Shown piece by piece: positions 54,608 to 64,000 of a DNA stretch of 64,000 nt (its first letter is position 1; every line of letters starts with the position of its first letter). The notes under the pieces are model-generated. The model was not told the DNA's origin, made no database searches, and saw only the letters and a list, made by a program, of their open reading frames with translations. Origin of the DNA: Dermacentor variabilis (Eukaryota; Arthropoda; Arachnida; Ixodida; Ixodidae); NCBI RefSeq assembly GCF_050947875.1, contig NC_134572.1:121577105-121641104 (forward strand), in the 5' to 3' direction. The position numbers were made by a program, and so were the translations under genes.

Positions 54608-55874
54608 AGGAATAACCTTAGCGATCTTTAGTAAGTCTGGATAGGTAGCAGTATAGAAAGAGAGATTGAATATCTTTTTCTAATGGCATGCACAGTATAT
54701 CAATACAATACTTTAAGGCCACTGTGGATAATCCATCGTGACCAGTAGAATGTTTGAATACCATGCCGTTAACTACGGACACTATCTCCTCCGCTGTAAT
54801 GTCCACAAAAGCAAATGAGTTTGTCGTCCTTTCTGGGTAAGTAATGGAGAAAAGAAGAGGAACATTATTACATATTGCGTGACCAATCATACATAAGTAC
54901 GAGTTAAACGACGAGACGAAGTATTCCATAGATATTCCTAAGATTTTCTAATCTGGCATTGTATATTACCGAGTTGATAATGCGCCATGTAGCCTTTGAA
55001 TTACCAGAATTACGGACTATTAAATTTGTGTAATGCTCTTATTTACGAATACGTATTGCGCTAGTTACTATATTTCGAGCCATATGAAATTTTTGTTGAT
55101 ATTTGTTATCCCTATGTGACTTTACTCTAGTGTGCCAAAAGTCTTTATCTTTAGTTTTAGCAGTCCTTTCGTCATCCAGGGACAGATAGGAGTGCTATAA
55201 TACCTTTTTTTCTAATGTGCTTGACGATTGCACTAATCCATCACAACGCTTTGCTGAAACTGTCAAATTGTTGATTTGCATGTTTCTGCGCATCTATATT
55301 TAAGGAGCAAAGGCATTCACGTAATACTGGATAGTTAACTCGATGATAAATATGAGAATGCCCCTGAGAATGACTGGATCGATGAAAAAAAATGGCAGCA
55401 GCAGAGTGATCTGTTACAGCTGAATCATAAACATTACACCAGCTTGAATTGGTGTTAAAGTTGCTCAACATATGGTCGATCAGTGTGTATGTCAATGAAG
55501 TTATACGTGTCGGGTTTTAATGGCGTTATGGAATCCGTATGATCTAACAAGATTAAAATTTTCACTGTCATGTTCGTTTATAGCATCAATATTAAAGTCT
55601 CCGCATATTATTATTCGTTTATTTAAGCTGGTTAAATAAATTAATAAATGTTCAAAATATTGCACAAGAGCTGATTTGTTCTTGTTAGGAGCACTATAAA
55701 TTACCGCTGCAACGAAGCAATGAGAATTCACAACAAGCATATCAAATTCATTCGCGTAAGAGTAAGAGTACTGATTAATGACTGAGCACGATATAGAAGA
55801 CTTCACAAATAGTGCAATGCCGCCAAGCCTAGTTTCCGTACTTCGAGGAGTGGAAAAGAATGCATATCCGGGTA
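54570..55874 (-). pseudogene. LINE A: endonuclease and N-terminal RT fragment
   Basis: The minus strand encodes APE-type endonuclease pieces: FFSTPRSTETRLGGIALFVK (about 55,860-55,800), AAVIYSAPNKNKSALVQYFE and RIIICGDFNIDAINEHDSEN (catalytic Asp and Asn), then TLIDHMLSNFNT and VTDHSAAAIFFH (Asp-His) down to 55,241. RT begins at 54,929-54,600 with FVDITAEEIVSVVNGM, KHSTGHDGLSTVALKYCIDI and DLLKIAKVIPVYENGDHT, then breaks off before the first catalytic Asp. Its upstream edge at 55,875 is where the 3' end of LINE B begins. Confidence 0.8.
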
Positions 55875-55888
55875 TATTTATTTATTTA

Positions 55889-55929
55889 GGTATTTATTTA
55901 AAAATACCTTACAGGCCTCAAAGTGAGGC
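55889..55929 (-). terminator. 3'-terminal hairpins of LINE B
   Basis: GCCTCA...TGAGGC (55,915-55,929, 3-base loop) is followed by GGTATTT...AAATACC (55,889-55,909). Both lie in the last 55 bases of the element, comparable in place to the hairpin at 39,535-39,575. Confidence 0.5.
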
Positions 55930-57052
55930 ATTGAGTAAGGGGGGCAGTACACAGAAAATACATAGAATGCACGACATCTATAAACCGTATCTGTTTACAT
56001 CCTACAACCGCAAGTCCAACCGAGATGAAAAAAGAATTATTTAGTTCACGATTCACTAGGGAAAAAAAGAAAACATAATATAATAACAAGGAATAAATCC
56101 CACAGATTGTTTTCAGTGAAGCCGTGTAATTAACATGAGAGTGTTAAACAGTAATAATAAAAAAAATATGACAGAAAAGTTACGGACGCGACATTCTAAC
56201 GGAACGGTAAACATAGCGAGATAACGGTAATAATGCGACAATAGGATGTAAAAGATGGTGCAAGTATAGAAAGCATTGTGCGACAAACGTAAAACTTCAC
56301 ATTTCTTTAGTCATGCATTCAGTCAAGGCATCACGGAATGAATCGTAGTTGGACTGGCATGCAATGCTGTCCGGGAGCGAATTCCATACTCTGATAGCAC
56401 GAGGAAGAGCAGAATAATGTAATGCTTTTGTAGAACCGTAAAGGCGCGCATAGCTGAAATGATTATGAAGCCTATGTGACGTGGAGTAGGGTCGTTTCAA
56501 GCATGCGGGTGTTCGAGTGGAGGGAAGGAACTTGTGGAACAGTGATAAAAGGGCAATGTCTCGACGAGTGTTCAAGGATTGTAATGAAAGCTTAAGTTTT
56601 ATTTGTGTTACACCAGACTGGTAGCTGTAATCGTTTATGAGGAAGCGGCTTGCTCTGTTCTGGAACCGTTCTAGTGTTTCAATGAGGCATTTCTGGTGAG
56701 GGGCCAAATGGGAGATGCATACTCAAGCTTGGGACGACCGAGAGTTAGGTAAGGTAGCTTGCGAACATTTGAAGGAACATTTCTTAAGTTGCGTCGCAAG
56801 TAGCCCAACGATTGGGAGGCATTAGCTGAAATGGACGTGATATGCTGTATCCAAGAAAGATTCCATGTGAATAGAGCACCTAGATACTTATATTGTGTAG
56901 CTGTTGTAACAGTGTAATTGTTAATATGGTAGTGATGCGGTGAGATTGCCGACTTCCGGGTAAACGGCATTACTTGGCATTTTGTGGCATTTAAAGTCAT
57001 TAGTCATTTATTGCACCAGCTAATGATTTGTAGGAGGTCTTGCTGAAGAACG

Positions 57053-57472
57053 AGGTGATCATCTGAGTTTTTAATTGGGCGATAAATTATGCAGTCGTCG
57101 GCGAATATTCTGATGGTGGAGGACAAATTTCGAGGTAAAAATTAGAAAAAGCAAGGGACTAAGGACGCTACCCTGTGGTACACCACAAGAAACATCTATT
57201 ATGGAGGAAGAGTAGTTATTTGCAATAGTAAACTGCTGACGATTAGACAGGAAATTTCGGAGAGGTGATCATCTGAGTTTTTAATTGGGCGATAAATTAT
57301 GCAGTCGTCGGCGAATATTCTGATGGTGGAGGACAAATTTTGAGGTAAAAATTAGAAAAAGCAAGGGACTAAGGACGCTACCCTGTGGTACACCACAAGA
57401 AACGTCTATTATGGAGGAAGAGTAGTTATTTGCAATAGTAAACTGCTGACGATTAGACAGGAAATTTCGGAG
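57053..57472. repeat. 210-bp tandem duplication in the RT of LINE B
   Basis: 57,053-57,262 and 57,263-57,472 differ at only two positions that I can see (CGAGGT/TGAGGT, ACATCT/ACGTCT). Each copy carries, on the minus strand, the segment from CGVPQGSVLSPLLFL to RIFADDCIIYRP, so the catalytic FADD box is present twice. 210 is a multiple of three. Confidence 0.95.
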
Positions 57473-58285
57473 CCATGACAAGGTAAGACAGTCCAATTTA
57501 AGTGCGGAGAGTTTTGATATTAGGCGACAATGCGCGACACGGTCGAATGCCTTCGAAAAATCAAGGAACAAGCAATCAATTTGTAAGTTATAATTTAAGT
57601 TAGTGTGTAGGTCAGTTGTAAATTCAAATAACTGTGTCGTGCACGAGAGGCCCTTCCTAAAGCCATGCTGATTATTAAAAAGGAATTTGTTACTCTCAAG
57701 ATGTCTGTAAATCTGCGAAGCGATAATGTGTTCAAGAAACTTGCAGGGAATGCATATCAATGAAATGGGACGATAATTCTCACAGAAGTTCCTGTTGCCA
57801 TTTTAAATAGAGGTATCACTTTCGCCATCTTCCAATCTGCGGGAAGGTGCCCAGTCGCAAGTGACTGTCTGAGTATGTGAAAAAGAATTTTGCTTGATAT
57901 TTCTACCGCATTCTTTAAAATTATTGAGTTTATACCATCTATGCCACATGAAGACATATTAAGCATATTTATGAGAGAAGACAGGCCCTCCAAAGTGACT
58001 TCAATAGGTTCCATGTATTGCTAGCCTAATTCTGAAACAAAACGTATATTTGAAGTGTCCTCCTGTGTAAATACAGAGCTGAAGAATGAATTAAAGACCT
58101 CCAAGCATTCGCTGTCTGGAATAGCATATTGCTGCGGCTTTGTAATGACAATTCATCTGATTCGTTGTTAGGCTTCATTATTTTCCAAAACTTGGCAGGA
58201 TTGTTCTTAAGCAGCGCAGGAAGATTATTAGAGAAATATTTATCTTTAGCTTCACCTAACATTCTTGAAACCATAATATACTTGA

Positions 58286-59195
58286 GCGGGTGAGTTCGAT
58301 TCTATACTTGGGTGTTACACTAGACGAGCATCTTCATTGGAAGCCTCACATTGCATTGCTGTGTAAAAAGTTGAGCAAGGCTTGTTTTATGCTGTACAAA
58401 TGCCGTTATTACTTCGACACTGCTACTCTGAGAACAATTTACTTTAGCATATTCCATATCCATCTGTCCTACTGTATTGCTTCTTGGAGTAACACATACA
58501 TTTTATATGTAGAACCTATTGTACTTCTTCAGAAAAGGCCCTTGTGATTTATGACTTTTTCGGATTACAATGCTAAATCAATGCCGCTGTTTCAAAATTT
58601 AAATATACTGCCTTTTAATTTATTACTGAATCTTGAATCTATATTGCATACTCATAATAGCATGACCACTAATTGTCCTTTGAGTGTGTCAATTTTCTAA
58701 TATTCCAGAAGCAATACACGCAGCGCACTCAAGGGAAATTTTCTCTTGCCAAAAATGCATAATTTATATGGAAGGCGAAGGTTAAACAACACTGGAGCAC
58801 TCCTATGGAACAGCTTACCATCGGAAGTAAATCAAGCAAAATGTTTTTCAATATCAGTGAAATCCCATTATCACTCACTACTATTACCTGCATAGAGTTT
58901 TCATCTCGATGGTGTACATATGTTTACCGTTTTCACTTGAAGTGTATAATTTACTAAATACAAATTCCTTTCTGTGGGTTTCTCGTAGCTATACACGTAC
59001 CCTGCCTTGTGTTTATAAATGAATGTTTATGTATACATGATTTATTTATACTTTTCCGTATTGGGGGGCTGTTAAGATTGGGAATTATAACTAGCATGGA
59101 TCCCAACTAGCCTTAAGCTAGGGATTCAGATGTCCTGTACAACATTTCCTGTGTACTTTCCTATTTTCAATAAACTACAACTTCAACCTCAACTT
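58286..59195 (+). pseudogene. LINE C: CR1-like 3' fragment on the opposite strand
   Basis: The frame 58,290-58,547 reads YLGVTLDEHLHWKPHI, CKKLSKACFMLYKCRYYFDT and FSIFHIHLSYCIASWSNTY, the region after the RT palm in CR1-like LINEs. Further C-terminal pieces follow in other frames (TPMEQLTIGSKSSK-like at about 58,800). The 3' UTR contains CTAGCCTTAAGCTAG (59,107-59,121, a 5-bp hairpin) and ends TTCAATAAACTACAACTTCA. Its 5' truncation point lies within about 10 bases of the 5' truncation point of LINE B on the other strand. Confidence 0.78.
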
Positions 59196-59272
59196 CAAAG
59201 TGCATGTAAGAGCATTAAATTCTTGTCAGCTAAACCGCTCAGAGAACATTACTATTACTATTATTGAAATCA

Positions 59273-59273
<1 letters not shown>

Positions 59274-59355
<82 letters not shown>
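59274..59355. repeat. (ATT)n microsatellite
   Basis: About 27 perfect TTA units directly before a LINE RT fragment. Confidence 0.95.
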
Positions 59356-59463
59356 CGCTTTTGATGTAGTCAGCCCGTCACAGCTCCCGACTAAGATTAC
59401 GCACTTAGGTGTTGACTCGTCTTTTGTCAATCTCTTGAGCAGTTATCTTCTTGATAGATCATG
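59356..59463 (+). pseudogene. Small LINE RT fragment
   Basis: AFDVVSPSQLPTKITHLGVD and SSFVNLLSSYLLDRS match the segment after the first catalytic Asp (FSKAFD) of CR1/Jockey-like RTs. Only about 36 codons remain. Confidence 0.6.
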
Positions 59464-59574
59464 TTAACGTCTATTACTAAACGTCTTGTTTTACAGCAAA
59501 GCTGTTTATGTGCACCCTGTGCCGTCGTTGTCAGACTTCGCTAAAAAGCAGCCACGTGATCTAGCAGGAGCAAA

Positions 59575-60003
59575 AGAGCTCAGCAGAGGGAATGGCGTTG
59601 GACTGATCCCTCTCTCCCTGTGAGAATGCTACCATATACGGGAATCCTTGCAGCCAACGAACAGCGCTCAGCGATTCGAACGCGATACCAGGAGCACGTG
59701 GCTGCCAGCACTTCTTGCACCAGCAAAAAGTACCAACAGCCACGTCAGTCGTCAAACGAATACAATAAATCGTCAAAACAATTGCAGCGCCCGCATCTCC
59801 AATGGTGGGCAATTCGCCCCATATAAGCAGCTTTTCATTAGTGGTTCCGCACATTCCATCTCAGCTACAACTATGGGAAGGTCACGGGAAGTGTGTACTC
59901 CCGAGGAAGAAGCTGCCTACCGCGGGCTTCAGCTAGAGCTGGCTCGTGAACGGGCTCGTCGTCGTAGGGCCAACCCCGAGCTGCGCGCCCGTGAAGCCTC
60001 TTG
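59575..60003 (+). repeat. Dispersed repeat with GRSREVCTPEEEAAY-type coding start
   Basis: From ATG 59,873 the frame reads MGRSREVCTPEEEAAYRG and an Arg-rich run RERARRRRANPELRAREAS, then stops at 60,001-60,003. The parallel start on the minus strand at 24,575-24,775 suggests one repeat family with a small basic protein or its remnant. The upstream 300 bases may be its 5' region. The function is unknown. Confidence 0.45.
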
Positions 60004-60356
60004 AAGCATGATCACCATCCGAAGCACGCAAAAGCGAAAACGATGAGAAAGAATGGCGAAACAAAATGTTTACAATATAGAACGCTTGCGAAGTTTGATT
60101 AAATGGTGTAACACTCGGCGTAACTAACACAGCTTCGCGGTTCGACCATCTTGACGGACTAGAAGGGGGCGCTTTTTTCTTTTTTTTTTTGGCATGGCAA
60201 CTAGCGGCGTCGCTCAAAAATGGCTATCATGACCGCTTCTTGTTTCAATTCTTTATTACATTCTTTCTGCTATTTGGAATTTTTCATTCCTTCTATATGC
60301 CGATATGCCGATGCGATCGATTTTTTAAAGAAATTCACACTGTCGATGACGGTCGC

Positions 60357-61835
60357 ATTGATGATGATGATGATGGCCTCATGTTATGGCTCATACCCAC
60401 ACTGGGGGATTGGCCAAGAATTGGGTGCTGAAACGTTCGCCTATTCTTTTGAAGTGCCACTTATTCGATGAGAAAAAAAAAATTTAACGAAAGAGAGAAG
60501 AAAACATACAAAAACAAACAAAATACAAGACAAAGTTAAAAAGTTATTCGTTTTGTTGACTGGATGTAACTGCAAACGGCATCAAAAACGTCCCTGTGGC
60601 TGCCCCCTATAACTGACGCACCGAAAGATAGTATAATTTCTGTTGATAACACTAACCCTAATTTTGCGAACGGAAGTTCTAGATGTCTTTTTCTTAACAA
60701 TTTGTATCGTCGACATACCAAAAAATAATGATCTAGTGATTCTGTTTCTCGGCAGTATGGACACAGAGGTGATAGCGTCAGACCAGTCCTGTGTAAATAT
60801 AGGTTTAATGGAGGGACACGGCAGCGTAATCTCGTTATTGCTACTTCTGATTGTCTTGATGGACACCACTGGATTTTCCACGGAAATTTGAGGTGCTGAT
60901 ATTCTGTCCATGTTGTTATTGATTCAATGATATCTCTATGAAATGAATATTTTCTATATCTGATTGCTGTTATGTGAGCCACCAAAGGAAGAACGGGCAT
61001 TACAGGTCCACTCAGGGATGCTCGCGCTAATGCGTCTGCCATTTCATTTGAATGTAAGCCACAATGTCCAGGTACCCATAATAGTTTTAGAGAAGTCAAC
61101 TGTGGAGGAACTAATGTTAGAAACGTCTTTAGTGGTGGCGAATTGGGTGAAGCCGTAAGCGAAGTACAGACCGAAAGGGAATCTGTCATAATAACCGCAC
61201 TTATTGAGTTCGACGGGAGTTTCCGAAGCGCTAAAAGAATTGCTAAAAGCTCGGCTTCAAAGACAGGTGTGAAGTCTGGCAGTCTCAAGGAGAATGACCA
61301 GCCAAGCGGAAGCGAGAAGATGCCTACGCCCGCCTTTTCGTTGTTCACTGAAGCGTCTGTAGCTATTATGTTATTTGTTTGCACGTGTGCTAGGTAATCT
61401 TGCAACAGGTTATTTAAAAAAGTGGCAGATTGAAACTTGGAGTTGGGGGGGAAAATGTCATCAAAATCTATCTTAATATTCTGATGTGATTCGGTTGATG
61501 GAATTACCTCTCGAATGTTCACATTCAGGCTATCTAATTGTTTTTGAACAAATATGATCTGTGGAGTGTGAAGTCGCATTGTGAAGTGTGACCTCTTCTT
61601 TTTCTAAATCGTGCAAAGATGACTTCCCCTGTAATGCTACTAAAGCTGAAGTCATGACTTTCAGACGCAAAATATCAAGCATTTCTTTACCATATTCTGT
61701 ATATCTTGTACCACTGTGCAAGCTTTGTGAAACCAGAGATCTCGGTGTACTTTATTATACAACGTTATACTTTATAGCTCGCACTGAACACCTTCCAATG
61801 CGCGGTATGCGCTCTCTTGGCTCGGTTTTCTGACT
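60357..61835 (-). mobile_element. LINE D: I/R1-like, 3' portion with RNase H
   Basis: A 5'-truncated minus-strand element has an uninterrupted RNase H region, a 3' UTR (minus strand CCCCCAGTGTGGGTATGAGC) and an (ATC)n tail at 60,357-60,376. Upstream, 61,721-61,530 (SGTRYTEYGKEMLDILRLKV) is the stretch between RT and RNase H in another frame. An RNase H domain in a LINE points to the I, R1 or related clades. Confidence 0.85.
60536..61579 (-). CDS. LINE RNase H and C-terminal zinc finger, 347 codons
   Basis: RNase H degrades the RNA strand of the RNA-DNA hybrid during second-strand synthesis. The catalytic set is complete: Asp75 in IIATDASVNN, Glu110 in FEAELLAI, Asp133 in MTDSLSV, and Asp182 with His172 in WVPGHCGLHSNEMADALA. 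Residues 273-289 form a CX2CX7HX4C finger (CPYCRETESLDHYFLVC), as in I/R1-type LINEs. The ATG at 61,579 is an internal Met; the protein would have continued from the RT but the frame breaks near 61,580. No internal stop occurs. Confidence 0.85.
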   Translation of the reverse strand: MRLHTPQIIFVQKQLDSLNVNIREVIPSTESHQNIKIDFDDIFPPNSKFQSATFLNNLLQDYLAHVQTNNIIATDASVNNEKAGVGIFSLPLGWSFSLRLPDFTPVFEAELLAILLALRKLPSNSISAVIMTDSLSVCTSLTASPNSPPLKTFLTLVPPQLTSLKLLWVPGHCGLHSNEMADALARASLSGPVMPVLPLVAHITAIRYRKYSFHRDIIESITTWTEYQHLKFPWKIQWCPSRQSEVAITRLRCRVPPLNLYLHRTGLTLSPLCPYCRETESLDHYFLVCRRYKLLRKRHLELPFAKLGLVLSTEIILSFGASVIGGSHRDVFDAVCSYIQSTKRITF

Positions 61836-61839
61836 ATCG

Positions 61840-63170
61840 AGAAAAATTCAGTTTTCCTACGCTATTCCGCAAGATGGGCATAAAAATCTGACTTCCTCAA
61901 CTCGGATACGCGTCGATCGTCTGGATTTGCATTTCTCAATCCAACAGTCGCATAATACAATGGGCCAAGAAAACGTTTGTAAGCATATATCATCATCGCT
62001 TTGCTGACACGCATAAAGGACCTTTTTCTAACACTCTTGAAATATTATCATTGTCCTTAGTTCGCTGTCGACGTAATCGCGCTGACTTTCTCTTTCTTTT
62101 TCGAATGCCTCCACGGAATTCTCACCTGCGAAGAACTTATCCATTGTACACAGGTGTATTCTACATTCCGCGCAAGATCCCCACAGAACATTGCCCTTTC
62201 CGTTTTCCTGGCTGTCATCACCAAAACTCAGCTATCCACAGAATACGGAATCTTGAAAAGTATTATTTTTATGATCTTGATATTTTTCATAACTGTGTCA
62301 TCGCCCTTTTCCGAGCTTTGCCTTTTTGCGCCATAATTTCGCATGTTCATTAACTGTCCTTCTGCTCCTTCTTCTTTTGTATTAACCACGCGCCTTGCCG
62401 TATGTACACTTTCTTTCGCGATTGCTCTTTTTATTCATTGTAATTCTTACTGACATTTTCAGCTGTCTTTTTATTGCATACGTGTGCCTGAACTAAGACC
62501 TTTTGGACTATTCCTAGATACAGTAAATGATTGGTTCAGTGATTGATTGAATAATTGAGCGGCCGATTCTTATCTATTTGTCTGGTTCGTATTCTTCACC
62601 GATCCGTTGGTGTGCGGCGGGTACGTGCCATATCTTTCAGCTTCATCATCAGCAGCAGAAGCAGCACGGTGAGTCCCTGCCAATTTCCAGGGCTGACGTA
62701 GATCGCTTCAGCGCCAGGAAGTAGGTTGCGGTGTTGGCGAGAGCGGCACGATAGCACCGTCGCGTTCGGGCGTCACTGCTGATTTCCCGGTCTGCTCCTG
62801 ATCCTGTCCCGGTCGTTTCTAGGCCTCACAGAGCCAGTCGCCACGCTGTAATGACGCTGGCCTCACTTTGAACCGTTTGAATGGCGAAGCCCTGTTCCAG
62901 GTGCATAGATGTACCTTCTGGAGGGGGTAAGACAGGATGTGGAGCAGTAGTTGATCTAGGTCCACCAGTCTGATGCTTGCTGCCTTTGCCAGCCGCCAGG
63001 CCGGCTGATCTGGAGCGTAATGATTTGCCAATTTATCTTTTCTTGCACCGTGGTGTGGACAACGTTCCTGTGGCCCTGACATCTACTATTGAAGAGTCAA
63101 CTTTCATGAAAAACTTTCAAAAAAGATTCCGTAGGTGACCCGGCACAGCGATGTTGATCACTGAAATGTG
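61840..63170. other. Unassigned DNA
   Basis: A 100-codon frame at 62,051-62,353 (plus) and an 87-codon frame at 62,819-63,082 (minus) show no motif. GCAGCACGGTGAGTCC at about 62,660 contains a donor-like site without a matching acceptor. Confidence 0.45.
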
Positions 63171-63173
63171 ACA

Positions 63174-63260
63174 GTTCCGGCAAGGGAATATTATCGACTG
63201 TTTGCCAAACCAAGCCGGTATCTCTGACCTCCGGAAGTGGACAGCATTTGTCTCTCATCT
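63174..63260 (+). CDS. Weak candidate exon, 29 codons
   Basis: A consensus donor (CATCTGGTAAGTTG) starts at about 63,261. The open stretch before it reads FRQGNIIDCLPNQAGISDLR and KWTAFVSHL. The possible acceptor (GAAATGTGACAG) has no pyrimidine tract, which is the main weakness. Downstream the same frame runs on to 63,543 (GAASASHCSHICGKNKNFTE), so intron retention, a pseudogene or chance are all possible. Confidence 0.18.
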
Positions 63261-63264
63261 GGTA

Positions 63265-64000
63265 AGTTGTTTTACCTTTTCACACCTGGTATGTGTTAAA
63301 AGACTGGTTCGTGGGGTTGACTCGAGCCTTACCCTATCGGAGTTTGTAGAAATGTCTTACGGAGCTGCCTCTGCATCCCACTGCTCTCATATCTGTGGGA
63401 AAAACAAGAACTTCACGGAATGTGCCATTGTTACATTTGCGGGCACAACTCTTTCCCCTGAGACCACAGGTGTAGGTGGGTATGCGCGTGAACACTCATT
63501 TAGAGGCGGGAAAGGTGAAATTGGCGGATTTCGCGCATCTTAGAAACTGGGAAAAGCGTGCAGTGGGCATTCGAATTTCTCACTAGAGGCTACAGCTTTG
63601 AGTTGACCATTAATGGGGACGTACGGAATATGTCACCTCGGGATAATTACTGCGGAAATATGTACTTTTTCATGCTGCTCGCTAAAAATTATCGTTCCAT
63701 TCATTCGGGTAGTAGTTTTACGGCTGTCTTCCAGATAGATGAGAATAATTTACCATAGCTAATGGATGGTTATGCTGCTAGATGTCTTTTGCAATGTATA
63801 TTGTGTCATAGAAAAGAACAGGCTGCCGGTGTGAACTTCATATGGCTTCCGGGGTTTGTAATGAGTATATGTTGAGCACTTGCCTTGTTTAGGATCAGTG
63901 ATCGTTAAACGAGAGGAGTTGCGAATTGGTAGTATAGTAAATGACAGGTAACAGAAAAAGCTATTGCTGGCTGTGACACACCTACCTAGCCGTTCAAGGA
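63265..64000. other. Unassigned DNA with short open frames
   Basis: Frames at 63,202-63,543 (113 codons) and 63,558-63,758 (66 codons, FELTINGDVRNMSPRDNYCG) are on the same strand and could be parts of a decayed gene, but I do not recognise them. Confidence 0.35.

Larger units (their letters stand above)
55875..58275 (-). mobile_element. LINE B: CR1/Jockey-like, 5'-truncated, with 210-bp duplication
   Basis: RT pieces in order: KNNPAKFWKIMKPNNESDEL (58,274 down), LINMLNMSSCGIDGINSIIL and WKMAKVIPLFKM (58,014-57,757), FLEHIIASQIYRHLESNKFL, NNQHGFRKGLSCTTQLFEFT, CLFLDFSKAFDRVAH and CGVPQGSVLSPLLFL (57,760-57,281), then FADDCIIYRP, TLNATKCQVMPFTRKS (57,000) and the C-terminal end IRVWNSLPDSIACQSNYDSF to 56,297. 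The 3' UTR ends near 55,875 with two small hairpins and a TAAATAAATA-type tail. At least two frame breaks and the duplication make it inactive. Confidence 0.87.

Overview
The window looks like nuclear DNA of a tick, most likely a hard tick. That is an inference from the repeats, not from a marker gene. It carries a tRNA-derived SINE that I recognise as the tick Ruka type, other tRNA-derived tick-like SINEs, an RTE-clade LINE, several CR1/Jockey-like LINEs, an I/R1-like LINE with RNase H, a Penelope-like GIY-YIG fragment and two Ty3/Gypsy LTR retrotransposons. I see no rRNA gene, no functional tRNA gene, no CRISPR array, no bacterial operon and no complete host protein-coding gene. The recognisable coding capacity is almost all retrotransposon, and most of it is broken.

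Layout. 1-1.2 kb: unassigned. 1.2-6.6 kb: Ty3/Gypsy element 1 (+ strand), sitting in a TA microsatellite, with a 79-bp internal tandem duplication and a Ruka-type SINE inside its integrase. 6.6-9.6 kb: unassigned. 9.6-11.1 kb: two tandem tRNA-derived SINEs, then a 3' fragment of an RTE LINE. 11.1-13.9 kb: unassigned. 13.9-17.3 kb: a tRNA-derived SINE and a nearly complete RTE LINE (- strand). 17.6-19.8 kb: the tail of one LINE and a decayed CR1/Jockey LINE. 19.9-29.6 kb: mostly AT-rich unassigned DNA with an 87-bp tandem duplication, a 50-bp minisatellite, one exon-like open segment (24,241-24,408) and dispersed repeat pieces. 29.6-30.9 kb: Penelope-like fragment and Ruka SINE. 31.8-37.2 kb: Ty3/Gypsy element 2 (- strand). 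37.5-39.6 kb: 5'-truncated CR1/Jockey-like LINE with a 434-codon open RT and a Ruka SINE in its 3' UTR, flanked by a perfect 15-bp target duplication. 40.4-42.3 kb: microsatellite, unassigned DNA and a SINE tail. 42.3-45.3 kb: second long RTE copy (- strand), heavily broken. 45.4-49.8 kb: Ruka SINE, a good candidate terminal coding exon (47,858-48,016) and a long CA repeat. 49.9-51.5 kb: two LINE tails around a GC-rich block. 51.5-54.5 kb: unassigned, with a TATG repeat. 54.6-61.8 kb: a pile-up of four or five LINEs on both strands, one with a 210-bp duplication that doubles its FADD catalytic motif. 61.8-64 kb: unassigned, with weak exon-like signals.

How the parts work together. There is no pathway here. 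The window records serial transposition: LTR elements, autonomous LINEs and the SINEs that depend on LINE machinery, with later damage by stops, frameshifts and local tandem duplications. I did not find a convincing previously undescribed system. The most useful leads are the two candidate host exons, the degenerate minisatellite at 22.2-22.5 kb, the fold-back SINE at 9.6 kb, the single-lesion RTE ORF and the duplicated catalytic motif in the LINE at 57 kb. All family assignments come from reading motifs by eye; no database search was run.
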